NCBI GenBank assembly: GCA_902767025.1
Contig: CACXFZ010000154.1
Coordinates: forward strand, 1 to 11,128
Length of the DNA stretch: 11,128 nucleotides
Source of the DNA: an uncultured Coriobacteriaceae bacterium
GTDB lineage: Bacteria > Actinomycetota > Coriobacteriia > Coriobacteriales > Eggerthellaceae
Direction: 5' to 3'
A program made the translations under genes and the position numbers. The notes below the pieces were generated by a model, which was not told where the DNA came from, searched no databases, and saw only the letters and a program-made list of their open reading frames with translations. Positions 1-7,202 of the stretch are shown one piece after another (position 1 is the first letter of the stretch; each line of letters opens with the position of its first letter).

Positions 1-2
1 CG

Positions 3-1964
3 AACTGCGGGCCGCGCTTCACGATCATCCGGCAGCTGCCCTATGACCGCCCAGCCACGTCGATGGCCGATTTCCCCATGTGCCCGTCGTGCGCCGACGA
101 GTACGCCGACCCCGCCAACCGCCGCTTCCACGCCCAGCCCGACGCATGCTTCGCATGCGGGCCGCGGCTGTGCTTCGCCGAGCTGTCAGGGCAGGGCGGC
201 CCTGTCGCATGGGAATGGGGGACCACGCTTGAAGAAAGCGATGCGCTGATCGAGCGGGCGGTGCAGCTGCTGCGCGACGGCAAGATCGTTGCCGTGAAGG
301 GCCTGGGAGGGTTCCACCTGGCCTGCGACGCGTCCAGCCCCGAAGCCCTGTCGGCCCTGCGCCAGCGCAAGCGGCGGCCGGCCAAGCCCTTTGCGGTGAT
401 GGTGCGCGACATCGAGCAGGCCCATCGCCACTGCCATGTGAGCATCGAGGAAGAGGCCCTGCTTGCCAGTCCCGCGCGCCCCATCGTGCTGTTGCGCACG
501 AAGGGCGACGCGGCCGTGGATCATCAGGTCGCCTGCGGCTTGTCCGAGCTGGGCGTCATGCTTCCCGCCACGCCGGTGCAGCACCTGATCATGCGCTCGT
601 TCGGCGGCATGCTGGTGATGACGTCGGGCAACGTGCACGACGAGCCCATTCAGATCGACGACGAGCAGGCGTGCACGGCCCTGGCGGGCATCGCCGATGC
701 CGTGCTGGGAAACAACCGCGCCATCCTGAACCGCTACGACGACTCGGTCATGCGGGTGCTCGATGCGGGGGAGGGATCAACGGTCATCCAGTCCATCCGC
801 CGGGCGCGCGGCCATGCGCCCATGCCCCTGGCAGCGCCGCTGCCCGAGCACGACGAGCTTCTGGCCGTGGGAGCCGAGCAGAAGAGCACGTTTTGCCTGG
901 CGCGCGGCAACGAGGCGTTCGTGTCCCAGCATTTGGGGGACATGGAAGACGCGCTCGTGCAAGACGCCTCGCTGCAGGCACTCGATGCCTACCGGCGCCT
1001 GTTCGACATCCAGCCGCGCCTGATCGCCTGCGACATGCACCCCGAATACCTGGCGAGCAAATGGGCCCATGCCCAGCAGCTGCCGGTGGTGGAAGTGCAG
1101 CATCACCATGCGCATATCGCGTCGGTGATCGCCGAGAACAACATCGAAGGACCTGTGTGCGGCTTCGCCTTCGACGGTACCGGCTACGGCATGGACGGCA
1201 ACGTGTGGGGTGGCGAGGTGCTCCTGGCCAACACGCAGGCGTTCGAGCGGTTCGCGAACTTCGCCTACGTTCCCCTGCCCGGGGGATCCGCCGCCATCGC
1301 CGATGCGCGCCGCTGCGCCTATGGCGTGCTGTGGGCGTTCGATTTGCTCGAGCATCCCGCGGCCGCGGACGTGCTCGAGTCGCTGGGCGAGCTGGCACCG
1401 CTGTGCCAGCAGATGATCGACCAGTCGCTCAACTGCCCGCACACCTCGTCGGCAGGCCGCCTGTTCGACGCTGCAAGCGCACTGCTTGGCGTGTGCCTGC
1501 AGGCCAGCTACGAAGGCGAGCCCGCCATCATGCTGGAGGCCGCGCTGGCAGGCTGCTGCGAAGACGACGCGGCGGATGCGGGCTATACCATCGACATCAT
1601 CAAGAACACGGCCACCGAGTCCTCGACGGCCCAGGACACGTCGGTGGTGCTGCTCGACCCGGCCCCGGCGTTTCAGGCGCTGCTGGACGACAAGCTCGCA
1701 GGCGTGAGCGTGCCGGTGATCGCGCGGCGCTTCCACGATGCCTTCGTCGATGCCATCGTGAGCGTGGCCCAGCTGGTGCAGGGCGCCTTCGACATCTCCA
1801 CGGTGGCGCTTTCGGGCGGCGTGTTCATGAACCGCTACCTTGCCGAGCATGCGATCCGGAAGCTCTCCGAGCAGGGCCTGACGGTGGCCCTGAACAAAGA
1901 GCTGCCCCCCAACGACGGCTGCATCTCATATGGCCAGGCAGTGGTTGCCTGTCACGCGGGCTGA
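3..1964 (+). CDS. hypF: Carbamoyltransferase HypF, 5'-truncated by the window edge
   Basis: HypF uses carbamoyl phosphate and ATP to carbamoylate the C-terminal Cys of HypE, giving the CN ligands of the [NiFe]-hydrogenase iron; it is cytoplasmic. The reading frame is open from base 3, so 653 residues are visible and roughly the first 100 (the acylphosphatase domain) lie outside. The visible part begins at NCGPRF, the end of the first zinc finger. A second finger follows (MCPSC and CFACG). Then comes a YrdC-like domain (about nt 240-800, with GKIVAVKGLGGFHLACDA), then the Kae1-like domain with metal-binding VQHHHAH (His codons at 1101-1115), FDGTGYG, ALSGGVFMN and the terminal PPNDGCISYGQ. The first ATG in view (63) is internal, because homology continues upstream of it. 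The end matches the usual HypF end, so the 3' end looks complete. hypC and hypD lie about 3 kb downstream, separated by a transporter pair. Confidence 0.96.
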   Translation, partial: NCGPRFTIIRQLPYDRPATSMADFPMCPSCADEYADPANRRFHAQPDACFACGPRLCFAELSGQGGPVAWEWGTTLEESDALIERAVQLLRDGKIVAVKGLGGFHLACDASSPEALSALRQRKRRPAKPFAVMVRDIEQAHRHCHVSIEEEALLASPARPIVLLRTKGDAAVDHQVACGLSELGVMLPATPVQHLIMRSFGGMLVMTSGNVHDEPIQIDDEQACTALAGIADAVLGNNRAILNRYDDSVMRVLDAGEGSTVIQSIRRARGHAPMPLAAPLPEHDELLAVGAEQKSTFCLARGNEAFVSQHLGDMEDALVQDASLQALDAYRRLFDIQPRLIACDMHPEYLASKWAHAQQLPVVEVQHHHAHIASVIAENNIEGPVCGFAFDGTGYGMDGNVWGGEVLLANTQAFERFANFAYVPLPGGSAAIADARRCAYGVLWAFDLLEHPAAADVLESLGELAPLCQQMIDQSLNCPHTSSAGRLFDAASALLGVCLQASYEGEPAIMLEAALAGCCEDDAADAGYTIDIIKNTATESSTAQDTSVVLLDPAPAFQALLDDKLAGVSVPVIARRFHDAFVDAIVSVAQLVQGAFDISTVALSGGVFMNRYLAEHAIRKLSEQGLTVALNKELPPNDGCISYGQAVVACHAG

Positions 1965-2120
1965 GCGAATCGCCCGTTCACCTTCCTCAACGCCTTTGTC
2001 GAGGGGCTGATGCGCAACGAGGCCACCTGTCCTTATCGCAACCGCGACATGGCGGTTGCCGAGCCCTACGCCGCCAAGGGCATGCTGCCCCCTTGCGAGG
2101 AGCGGTTCCGCATCGGATAG
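1965..2120 (+). pseudogene. Possible 3' remnant of an unidentified gene
   Basis: Directly after the hypF TGA, the same frame stays open for 51 codons until TAG at 2118-2120. The translation runs from ANRPFTFLNAFVEGLM to MLPPCEERFRIG. Almost every codon ends in G or C, as in the real genes here, so it looks like true coding sequence rather than spacer. The only in-frame ATG (2010) would give a 36-residue peptide and has no clear Shine-Dalgarno sequence. HypF proteins normally end near the TGA, so readthrough is unlikely. I do not recognise the family. The simplest reading is the C-terminal end of a gene whose 5' part was lost when the transporter genes and hypF became neighbours. An unannotated small gene starting at 2010 is the alternative. 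Confidence 0.4.
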
Positions 2121-2289
2121 GCTGGAGATGCGTCGCGGGAGGGGGGTGACGCTCTGGAACCCTTGAAGGGACCGTCGCACCATTCGGGATCGAATCGGCG
2201 ATAATGGAAGGAGCCGTCGTCGCTCTAGAGAATGGCAAGCGATGGCCCTGTGCGGGGCCGGTTTTCGGCTATGAAGGCGGGAGGGCAGA
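2121..2289 (+). promoter_or_regulatory. Leader region of the ABC transporter operon; weak -10 candidate
   Basis: This 169-bp gap separates the remnant from the transporter start. It holds a GATAAT hexamer at 2200-2205 that could be a -10 element, but I see no good -35 about 17 bp upstream. A small G/C hairpin (GGCCC at 2244-2248, GGGCC at 2255-2259) is followed by GGTTTT. It is too short for a convincing terminator, but could act in the leader. No riboswitch class known to me is recognisable. Confidence 0.25.
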
Positions 2290-3834
2290 ATGGTGAAAAG
2301 GGCGAGAAACAGATCGCTGTTCTTGCTGCTTGCTGCAATGTTGCTCGCGTTTGGGCTCGTCCCCGTGTTCGCGTACGCGGACGGTGAAGAGCCGACGCCC
2401 ATGTACCAGACGCTCGACGAGCTGGCGGGCAAGCGTTTCGCCTACGTGAACGGCAGCGTGTACAACCTCAAGGTGCAGGAGCAGATCGACGGGACCAGCG
2501 AGGAGTTCTACCCCTCGCTCGCGGAGTGCGTTGCGGCTGTCGAGGCGGGCAAGGAAGATGCGGCGGTGCAGCTCAGCTACTGTTGCCAGCTCGTCGTCAA
2601 CCGGCGCCCGGGCACGGTGGCGCTTCTGCCCCAGCCTGTGGCAGATGTCTCCGAGGGCTTCTTCTTCCCCAGGGGCTCCACGCTCACCGCGCAGTTCAAC
2701 GAGCTCATCGCGAAGTTCGGGGCCGATGGCACGTTGCGCGCCCTCGAGGAAAAGTGGGTCGCCGCCGACGAGGCAGGCAAGACGCTGCCCGAACAGGATT
2801 GGGACGCGCCCAACGGCACGCTCAGGTTCGTGACTTCGGGCGTCATCGAGCCTTTCAGCTACGTGGGCGAGGGAGGCGTGCCGAAAGGCTACGACGTGGA
2901 GCTGGCGTTGCTCATCGCACGCGAACTCGGCTATCACCTGGAGGTTTCCACCCTCCCCATGGATTCCATCTTCGCGGCGGTGGACACCGGCAAGGCCGAC
3001 TTCGGCGGCACCCTCACCAACACCCCCGAGCGCGCCTCGGTGTGCGACTTCAGCGACACGGTCATGCCCACCACCATATCGGTGGTGGTGAAGTCGCAGG
3101 AAGGCGCATCGGCTGGAGAAGGCGGCTTTTTCGGCGGCATGGCGGAGTCCTTCAGGAAGACCTTCATCGAGGAGGACCGCTGGCAGCTTATCCTGTCAGG
3201 CCTGGGAGTCACCCTGCTCATCAGCGTGCTTGCAGGCGCTTTCGGGCTGCTGCTGGGGTACGGCACCGTCCTTGCCCGGCGCAGCGGGGTGCGCTGGGTC
3301 GGCAAGCTGGTGGACGCGTACCAGGCCCTTATGGGCAGAATCCCCATCGTGGTAGTGCTCATGTTGCTCTATTACGTGGTGTTCGGCTCCATAGACGTTG
3401 CGGGCGAACTCGTGGCCGTGATAGCGTTCACGTTGGCGTTCGGGGCAACCGCCGGCTCGACCATGTGGACTGCCGTGAAGGGCATCGACGTCATCCAGGA
3501 GGAAACGGGGCTTGCCCTGGGCTATACCCGCCACCAAGTGTTTTCCAAAATCGTGTTCCCGCAGGCGCGCCAGCAGTTCATGCCGCAGCTCATGGGGCAG
3601 TTCGTGAACCTGGTGAAGGATACCGCCATCGTGGGCTACATCGCCGTGGCCGACCTTACCCGTGCGGGCGACCTCATACGTGCCCGGACGATGGATGCGT
3701 TCTTCCCGCTGATCTCCACGGCAATCATCTACTTTTTGATCTGCCTGCTGCTTGCCTGGGTGCTGCGCAGGATCGCAGCCCGATTCGACACTGAACAACG
3801 ACCGCGCAACATAGAGGGGGTCGTGGAGAAATGA
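2290..3834 (+). CDS. Amino-acid ABC transporter: fused (permuted) substrate-binding and permease protein
   Basis: This 514-residue protein combines the receptor and membrane parts of a polar amino-acid (HisJ/HisM, GlnP-like) importer. Residues 1-30 form a signal peptide or signal anchor. Residues 40-160 resemble the second half of a family 3 binding protein, from TLDELAGKRFAYVNGSVYN to ADGTLRALEEKW. Residues 176-268 resemble the first half: GTLRFVTSGVIEPFSY, GYDVELALLIARELGY and TPERASVCDFSD, whose Arg typically contacts the amino-acid carboxylate. The halves are therefore in reverse order. Residues 298-495 are the permease, with about five membrane segments and an EAA-type cytoplasmic loop at about 399-426 (ETGLALGYTRHQVFSKIVFPQA region) that docks the ATPase. 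GGGAGG just upstream supports the ATG at 2290. The gene overlaps the ATPase gene by 4 bp (ATGA), so the two are surely one operon. The substrate cannot be told from sequence. Confidence 0.9.
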   Translation: MVKRARNRSLFLLLAAMLLAFGLVPVFAYADGEEPTPMYQTLDELAGKRFAYVNGSVYNLKVQEQIDGTSEEFYPSLAECVAAVEAGKEDAAVQLSYCCQLVVNRRPGTVALLPQPVADVSEGFFFPRGSTLTAQFNELIAKFGADGTLRALEEKWVAADEAGKTLPEQDWDAPNGTLRFVTSGVIEPFSYVGEGGVPKGYDVELALLIARELGYHLEVSTLPMDSIFAAVDTGKADFGGTLTNTPERASVCDFSDTVMPTTISVVVKSQEGASAGEGGFFGGMAESFRKTFIEEDRWQLILSGLGVTLLISVLAGAFGLLLGYGTVLARRSGVRWVGKLVDAYQALMGRIPIVVVLMLLYYVVFGSIDVAGELVAVIAFTLAFGATAGSTMWTAVKGIDVIQEETGLALGYTRHQVFSKIVFPQARQQFMPQLMGQFVNLVKDTAIVGYIAVADLTRAGDLIRARTMDAFFPLISTAIIYFLICLLLAWVLRRIAARFDTEQRPRNIEGVVEK

Positions 3835-4940
3835 GCCTCATAGAAGTGCGCCACCTGCGCAAGGAATACCCAGGAGCCACGCCGCTGAAAGACGTGAACG
3901 CCACCGTGGACGAGGGCGAGGTCGTCTCCATCATCGGCCCTTCGGGCACGGGCAAGTCCACCTTCATTCGCTGCCTCAACCGCCTGGAAACGCCCACGAG
4001 TGGCCAGATCCTGGTGGACGGCGTCGACGTGTGCGCTCCAGACGTCGACCTGCCGAAGATGCGCCAGAAGATGGGCATGGTGTTTCAGAACTACGCCCTG
4101 TTCAGCCACAAGCTCGTCGTGGAAAACCTCATGATGGCTCCCATGGACCTGTTGGGCATGAACAAGCAGGATGCCTACGACCAGGCGCTGGACCTGCTGA
4201 AGATGGTCGGGTTGAAGGACAAGGCGCTCAACTGGCCTCACGAGCTTTCCGGCGGTCAGCGCCAACGTGTGGCCATCGCGCGCGGGTTGGCCATGAAGCC
4301 CAAGATCCTGCTGTTCGACGAGCCGACGAGCGCGCTGGACCCGCAGATGGTGTCCGAAGTGCTCTCCGTTATCACGAGCCTTGCCGAGCGGGGGCTCACG
4401 ATGCTCGTGGTTACGCACGAGATGCGCTTTGCCCGCGACGCGAGCACCCGCGTGTTCTACATGGACCAAGGCGAACTCTGGGAATCGGGCACGCCGAAGC
4501 AGATCTTCGAGAACCCCCAGCGCAAAGAGACGCGCGACTTCGTCTTCCGGGTGCGCAACTGGAGCTGGGAGATACACAGCGTCGACTACGATTATCCCGC
4601 CATGATATCGTCGCTTCAGGCGTTCTGCGCACGTCAGTTCCTCGGGCGCAACATCACCTTGAAATGCCGGCTCGTGATCGAGGAGATCACGTCGACCCTG
4701 CTCATTCCGCTTGCGGAAAAGCACGGGGTCGCCGACCCGCATATCGGATACGAGCTTTCCGCGGGCGAGGGAAGCGAAGAGGCGGACCTGCTCGTCGATC
4801 TGCGCACGCTCGCCGCTTCCGGCGTCAACGAGAGCGAGATCTTGGGGCTCGCCGATGAGATCACGGGCCAGATTCTGGAGAACAACGTCTTGCGGCAATA
4901 CGTGGACGCTTCCGGGGGGCTTCATCTGGTAATCGGCTAG
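3831..4940 (+). CDS. Amino-acid ABC transporter ATPase (GlnQ-like) with extra C-terminal domain
   Basis: This 369-residue protein is the cytoplasmic ATPase that powers the preceding fused permease. All nucleotide-binding motifs are intact: Walker A GPSGTGKST (36-44), Q-loop Gln86, signature LSGGQ (139-143), Walker B ILLFDEP (159-165) and the H-loop His196 in VTHEM. The ordinary GlnQ/HisP fold ends near residue 243; that family is usually about 240-260 residues long. The remaining 120 residues or so are extra. They include CRLVIEEITSTLL (279-291) and a final LRQYVDASGGLHLVIG, reminiscent of the N-box helix and last strand of RsbW/GHKL-type ATPase domains. The usual N-box Asn is absent, so this part is probably non-catalytic and regulatory (inference). 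The start is fixed by the ATGA overlap with the permease gene. Confidence 0.93.
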   Translation: MSLIEVRHLRKEYPGATPLKDVNATVDEGEVVSIIGPSGTGKSTFIRCLNRLETPTSGQILVDGVDVCAPDVDLPKMRQKMGMVFQNYALFSHKLVVENLMMAPMDLLGMNKQDAYDQALDLLKMVGLKDKALNWPHELSGGQRQRVAIARGLAMKPKILLFDEPTSALDPQMVSEVLSVITSLAERGLTMLVVTHEMRFARDASTRVFYMDQGELWESGTPKQIFENPQRKETRDFVFRVRNWSWEIHSVDYDYPAMISSLQAFCARQFLGRNITLKCRLVIEEITSTLLIPLAEKHGVADPHIGYELSAGEGSEEADLLVDLRTLAASGVNESEILGLADEITGQILENNVLRQYVDASGGLHLVIG

Positions 4941-4976
4941 ACGAAGGGTGCAGGGATGCGGCGTCGCCCTCTCGTC

Positions 4977-4992
4977 CCATGCTGGAGCATGG
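4977..4992 (+). terminator. Short inverted repeat after the ABC operon; weak terminator candidate
   Basis: CCATGC and GCATGG form a perfect 6-bp stem with a TGGA loop, 37 bp after the ATPase stop and followed by CCGTTT. The T-run is poor, so intrinsic termination is doubtful. Its position between the transporter operon and the hypC promoter is the main support. Confidence 0.25.
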
Positions 4993-5038
4993 CCGTTTCG
5001 CGAAAGACTGATGCGCGCACCGTCCCTCCATCGCCCCT

Positions 5039-5067
5039 CTGGCATCCCGCTTGTTCCGTGCTATGAT
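5039..5067 (+). promoter_or_regulatory. Candidate sigma-70-type extended -10 promoter for hypC
   Basis: CTGGCA (5039-5044, 4 of 6 match to TTGACA) and TATGAT (5062-5067, 5 of 6 match to TATAAT) are separated by exactly 17 bp. The TGC just before TATGAT makes it an extended -10. Transcription would start near 5074, leaving a short leader with AAGGAAGG (5083-5090) before the hypC ATG. This implies that hypC-hypD and the following genes can be transcribed independently of hypF and the transporter. Confidence 0.55.
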
Positions 5068-5100
5068 GGCGCGCGTAAGACAAAGGAAGGACGAGCAAGC

Positions 5101-5340
5101 ATGTGTTTGGCGATTCCCGCGCGCGTTACCACGATCGATGAAGACAACATGGCACAAGTGGAGGTCCTGGGCGTCGTGCGCCAGGCCTCGCTCGATTTGA
5201 CCCCGCAGGCCCAGGTGGGCGACTACGTGCTGGTGCACGCGGGGTTCGCCATCGAGGTCGTGGACACGGCACAAGCGCAAGAAACCATCGAGCTGGTAAA
5301 GCAGCTCGACCAGGCGGCCTTCGCGGAGTTCGGAGCGTAG
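5101..5340 (+). CDS. hypC: Hydrogenase maturation chaperone HypC
   Basis: HypC is a small cytoplasmic chaperone. It forms the scaffold with HypD on which the Fe(CN)2CO group is built, then delivers it to the hydrogenase large-subunit precursor. The 79-residue product starts MCLAIPARV; Cys2 of this hallmark N-terminus becomes exposed and is the conserved functional Cys. The beta-barrel (OB-like) segment includes VGDYVLVHAGFAIEVVD (39-55). The length fits the family (about 75-95). The frame is open further upstream to 4948, but the MCLAIP start with AAGGAAGG ahead of it clearly decides for 5101. hypD begins 2 bp after the stop, so the two are co-transcribed and probably made in balance. Confidence 0.97.
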   Translation: MCLAIPARVTTIDEDNMAQVEVLGVVRQASLDLTPQAQVGDYVLVHAGFAIEVVDTAQAQETIELVKQLDQAAFAEFGA

Positions 5341-5342
5341 GC

Positions 5343-6452
5343 GTGCCGTCGTTCGATTTCGGTGCATTCAAAGATCCCGCGCTGGCGAAGGGCCTAGTGG
5401 GGCTTGTCGGCGACCTGGCGCAGCAGGTGCCGGGCGACGAGCCCATCCGCTTGATGGAGGTCTGCGGCACGCACACGATGTCGATCGCGCGCAGCGGCCT
5501 GCGCTCGCTGATGCCCGAGCGCATCGAGCTGCTGTCGGGCCCGGGATGCCCGGTGTGCGTGACGGCGAACCGCGACATCGACGCGCTGATCGCGCTCGCC
5601 CGCATGCCCCAGGCGACGATTGCCACCTTCGGCGACATGGTGCGCGTTCCCGGCTCGACGTCAAGCCTGCAGCGCGAGGCCGCCGCCGGCGCACGGGTGC
5701 AGGTGGTGTACTCGCTGATCGACGCGCTGGCGTACGCCCAGGCCAACGAGGACGAGCAGGTGATCTTCGCGGGAGTGGGGTTCGAAACGACCACGCCCAC
5801 CATCGCGATGGGCATCAAGCGCGCCGAGGCGCTGGGCCTGGAAAACTTCAGCGTCTTCGTTGCCAACAAGAACATGCCCCATGCGCTCGAGGCGCTCGTG
5901 TCCGACCCGCAGCTGAAGGTGAACGGCCTGCTGCTGCCTGGGCACGTGAGCACGATCATCGGCCCCGAGCCGTACCGCTTCCTGGCGCGCGACCACGGCA
6001 TACCGGGCGTCATCGCCGGGTTCGATGCCGTGGACATCCTGCAGGGCATCGCGATGCTGCTCGGCCAGCTCGCGCAGGGCACGGCGCAGATCCAGACGGC
6101 GTACGCCCGTGCGGTGATGGAGCACGGCAACCCGGTCGCCTGCGCGGTCATCGACGAGGTGTTCGAAACCTGCGACGCCGACTGGCGGGGTCTGGGGGTC
6201 ATCGCGCACAGCGGGTACCGCCTCAAGCCCCGCTTCGCCCGCTTCGACGCCGTGGCGCGTTTCGACCCGCAGCCCGAGCCCACCCGCGAGCATGCGGGCT
6301 GCTCGTGCGGCGACATCCTGCGCGCCGCCAAGACGCCGGCGCAGTGCGCGCTTTTCGGCACGGCATGCACGCCGGAGAACCCCCTGGGTCCGTGCATGGT
6401 CAGCAGCGAGGGAAGTTGTGCCGCCTGGTACCAGTATCACGGGGTATCCTAG
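5343..6452 (+). CDS. hypD: Hydrogenase maturation Fe-S protein HypD (GTG start)
   Basis: HypD is the [4Fe-4S] protein that, with HypC, holds the iron while CN (from HypE/HypF) and CO are attached. The 369-residue length fits the family. Visible motifs are MEVCGTHT with Cys41, GPGCPVCVT with Cys69 and Cys72, GFETTTP in the middle, and a Cys-rich C-terminus (Cys320, 322, 335, 342, 351 and 359, including HAGCSCGDIL and LGPCMVSSEGSCAAWYQY). The C-terminal Cys residues carry the cluster. The start is GTG, 2 bp after hypC, with GGAG about 9 bp upstream; translation may be coupled. The usual next partner, hypE, does not follow; a short unknown gene begins 4 bp after the stop. Confidence 0.97.
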   Translation: MPSFDFGAFKDPALAKGLVGLVGDLAQQVPGDEPIRLMEVCGTHTMSIARSGLRSLMPERIELLSGPGCPVCVTANRDIDALIALARMPQATIATFGDMVRVPGSTSSLQREAAAGARVQVVYSLIDALAYAQANEDEQVIFAGVGFETTTPTIAMGIKRAEALGLENFSVFVANKNMPHALEALVSDPQLKVNGLLLPGHVSTIIGPEPYRFLARDHGIPGVIAGFDAVDILQGIAMLLGQLAQGTAQIQTAYARAVMEHGNPVACAVIDEVFETCDADWRGLGVIAHSGYRLKPRFARFDAVARFDPQPEPTREHAGCSCGDILRAAKTPAQCALFGTACTPENPLGPCMVSSEGSCAAWYQYHGVS

Positions 6453-6456
6453 TCCC

Positions 6457-6681
6457 ATGACCGACCGCGAAGAACAAACCTGGAAGCGCATGCGCGACGT
6501 GCTGATCGCGGAGGCGAACGGCAAGGACCCGCACACGGTGGTGTCCACGCGCACGCTGTTCGGCATTCCCAGCACGGTCGAGCAGGTGATCGACAGCGTG
6601 GCCGCCGAAGAGGACGCCCGCTGCCAGCGCATCATCGAAGAGAAGAAGCAGGAAGGGCCGCAGCACACCTCTTCCGAGTAA
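6457..6681 (+). CDS. Small charged hypothetical protein (74 aa) in the hypCD operon
   Basis: I do not recognise this protein. It is short, hydrophilic and mainly helical in appearance, running from MTDREEQTWKRMRDVLIAEA to EEKKQEGPQHTSSE. It has no signal peptide, membrane segment or metal motif and a single Cys. The frame is open upstream inside hypD, but the ATG at 6457, 4 bp after the hypD TAG, is the first start outside that gene. The Shine-Dalgarno sequence is weak (GGGG near 6441), so expression may depend on coupling to hypD. Third-position G/C preference matches the neighbours. It sits where hypE often lies, but shares no visible feature with HypE. Confidence 0.65.
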   Translation: MTDREEQTWKRMRDVLIAEANGKDPHTVVSTRTLFGIPSTVEQVIDSVAAEEDARCQRIIEEKKQEGPQHTSSE

Positions 6682-6706
6682 GCAGTGTTAAGTGAAGGGA
6701 CGGGCA

Positions 6707-7198
6707 ATGAGGCCTTTGCCGGAAAACAAACTCGATCCGCGCGTGAAGAACGTGTGGCGCATCAACGACGGCATCTGGATCACGCTGGTGTGCGGACTCG
6801 TCGTTGGGATGGTCCAGCTGCTGCGCCTGCTTTCCGCCCACAGTGACCTTGTCGGCGCCCTGACGTTGGCGGGCGGTGTGGCCTGGGTCGTCTTGATGGT
6901 GCTCTGGCTGGTGGTGCTGCCTCCCATCAGGTACGTGCGCTGGCGCTACCAGATCACCGACGACTACCTGGACATCGCGCGGGGCATCGTCTGGCGCAAG
7001 CGCTTCGTCATCCCGTTCATCCGCGTGCAGAACACCGACACGCGCCAAGGGCCTATTCTGCGCCTGTTCGGCCTGGCCAGCGTCACCGTGTCCACCGCTG
7101 CCGGCCGCCACGAGATTCCCGGCCTGGACGCGGCCGAGGCCGACGTGCTGCGTGACAAGGCCGCCGAGCTGGCGCGCATCGCGCGCGAGGACGTGTAG
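6707..7198 (+). CDS. Membrane protein with bacterial PH domain, YdbS-like
   Basis: This is a 163-residue protein with two membrane segments (about 23-42 and 51-71) followed by a bacterial PH (bPH_2) domain (about 78-160). The domain contains YQITDDYLDIARGIVWRKRFV and IPFIRVQNTDTRQGPILRLFG, a pattern typical of the YdbS family. Those proteins are usually encoded next to a larger YdbT-like partner, as here; the function is not firmly known, though envelope roles are suggested in Bacillus. A GTG at 6692 could extend the protein by five residues, but GAAGGGA lies 6 bp before the ATG at 6707, which I prefer. The downstream partner begins 4 bp after the stop. Confidence 0.85.
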   Translation: MRPLPENKLDPRVKNVWRINDGIWITLVCGLVVGMVQLLRLLSAHSDLVGALTLAGGVAWVVLMVLWLVVLPPIRYVRWRYQITDDYLDIARGIVWRKRFVIPFIRVQNTDTRQGPILRLFGLASVTVSTAAGRHEIPGLDAAEADVLRDKAAELARIAREDV

Positions 7199-7202
7199 GC
7201 GC

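Noticed and set aside
777..1850. Long minus-strand open frame opposite hypF
   Set aside because: Typical antisense shadow of a GC-rich gene. The + strand frame has full HypF homology and motifs.
1962..2120. Readthrough or selenocysteine at the hypF TGA, giving a longer HypF
   Set aside because: HypF proteins normally end about this distance after the GQAVVA segment, and I see no clear SECIS-like hairpin after the TGA.
2244..2265. GGCCC/GGGCC hairpin followed by TTTT as an intrinsic terminator
   Set aside because: Only a 5-bp stem and four T residues, interrupted by GG. It lies 25 bp before the transporter start, where termination would need a regulatory mechanism not otherwise seen.
3729..5045. 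Long minus-strand open frame (438 codons) opposite the ABC ATPase gene
   Set aside because: It mirrors the ATPase gene, is His/Arg-rich and has no recognisable domain; the + strand frame has every ABC motif.
4948..5100. N-terminal extension of HypC from an upstream in-frame ATG
   Set aside because: HypC must begin MCLAIP with Cys at position 2. The promoter and Shine-Dalgarno sequence also lie inside the would-be extension.
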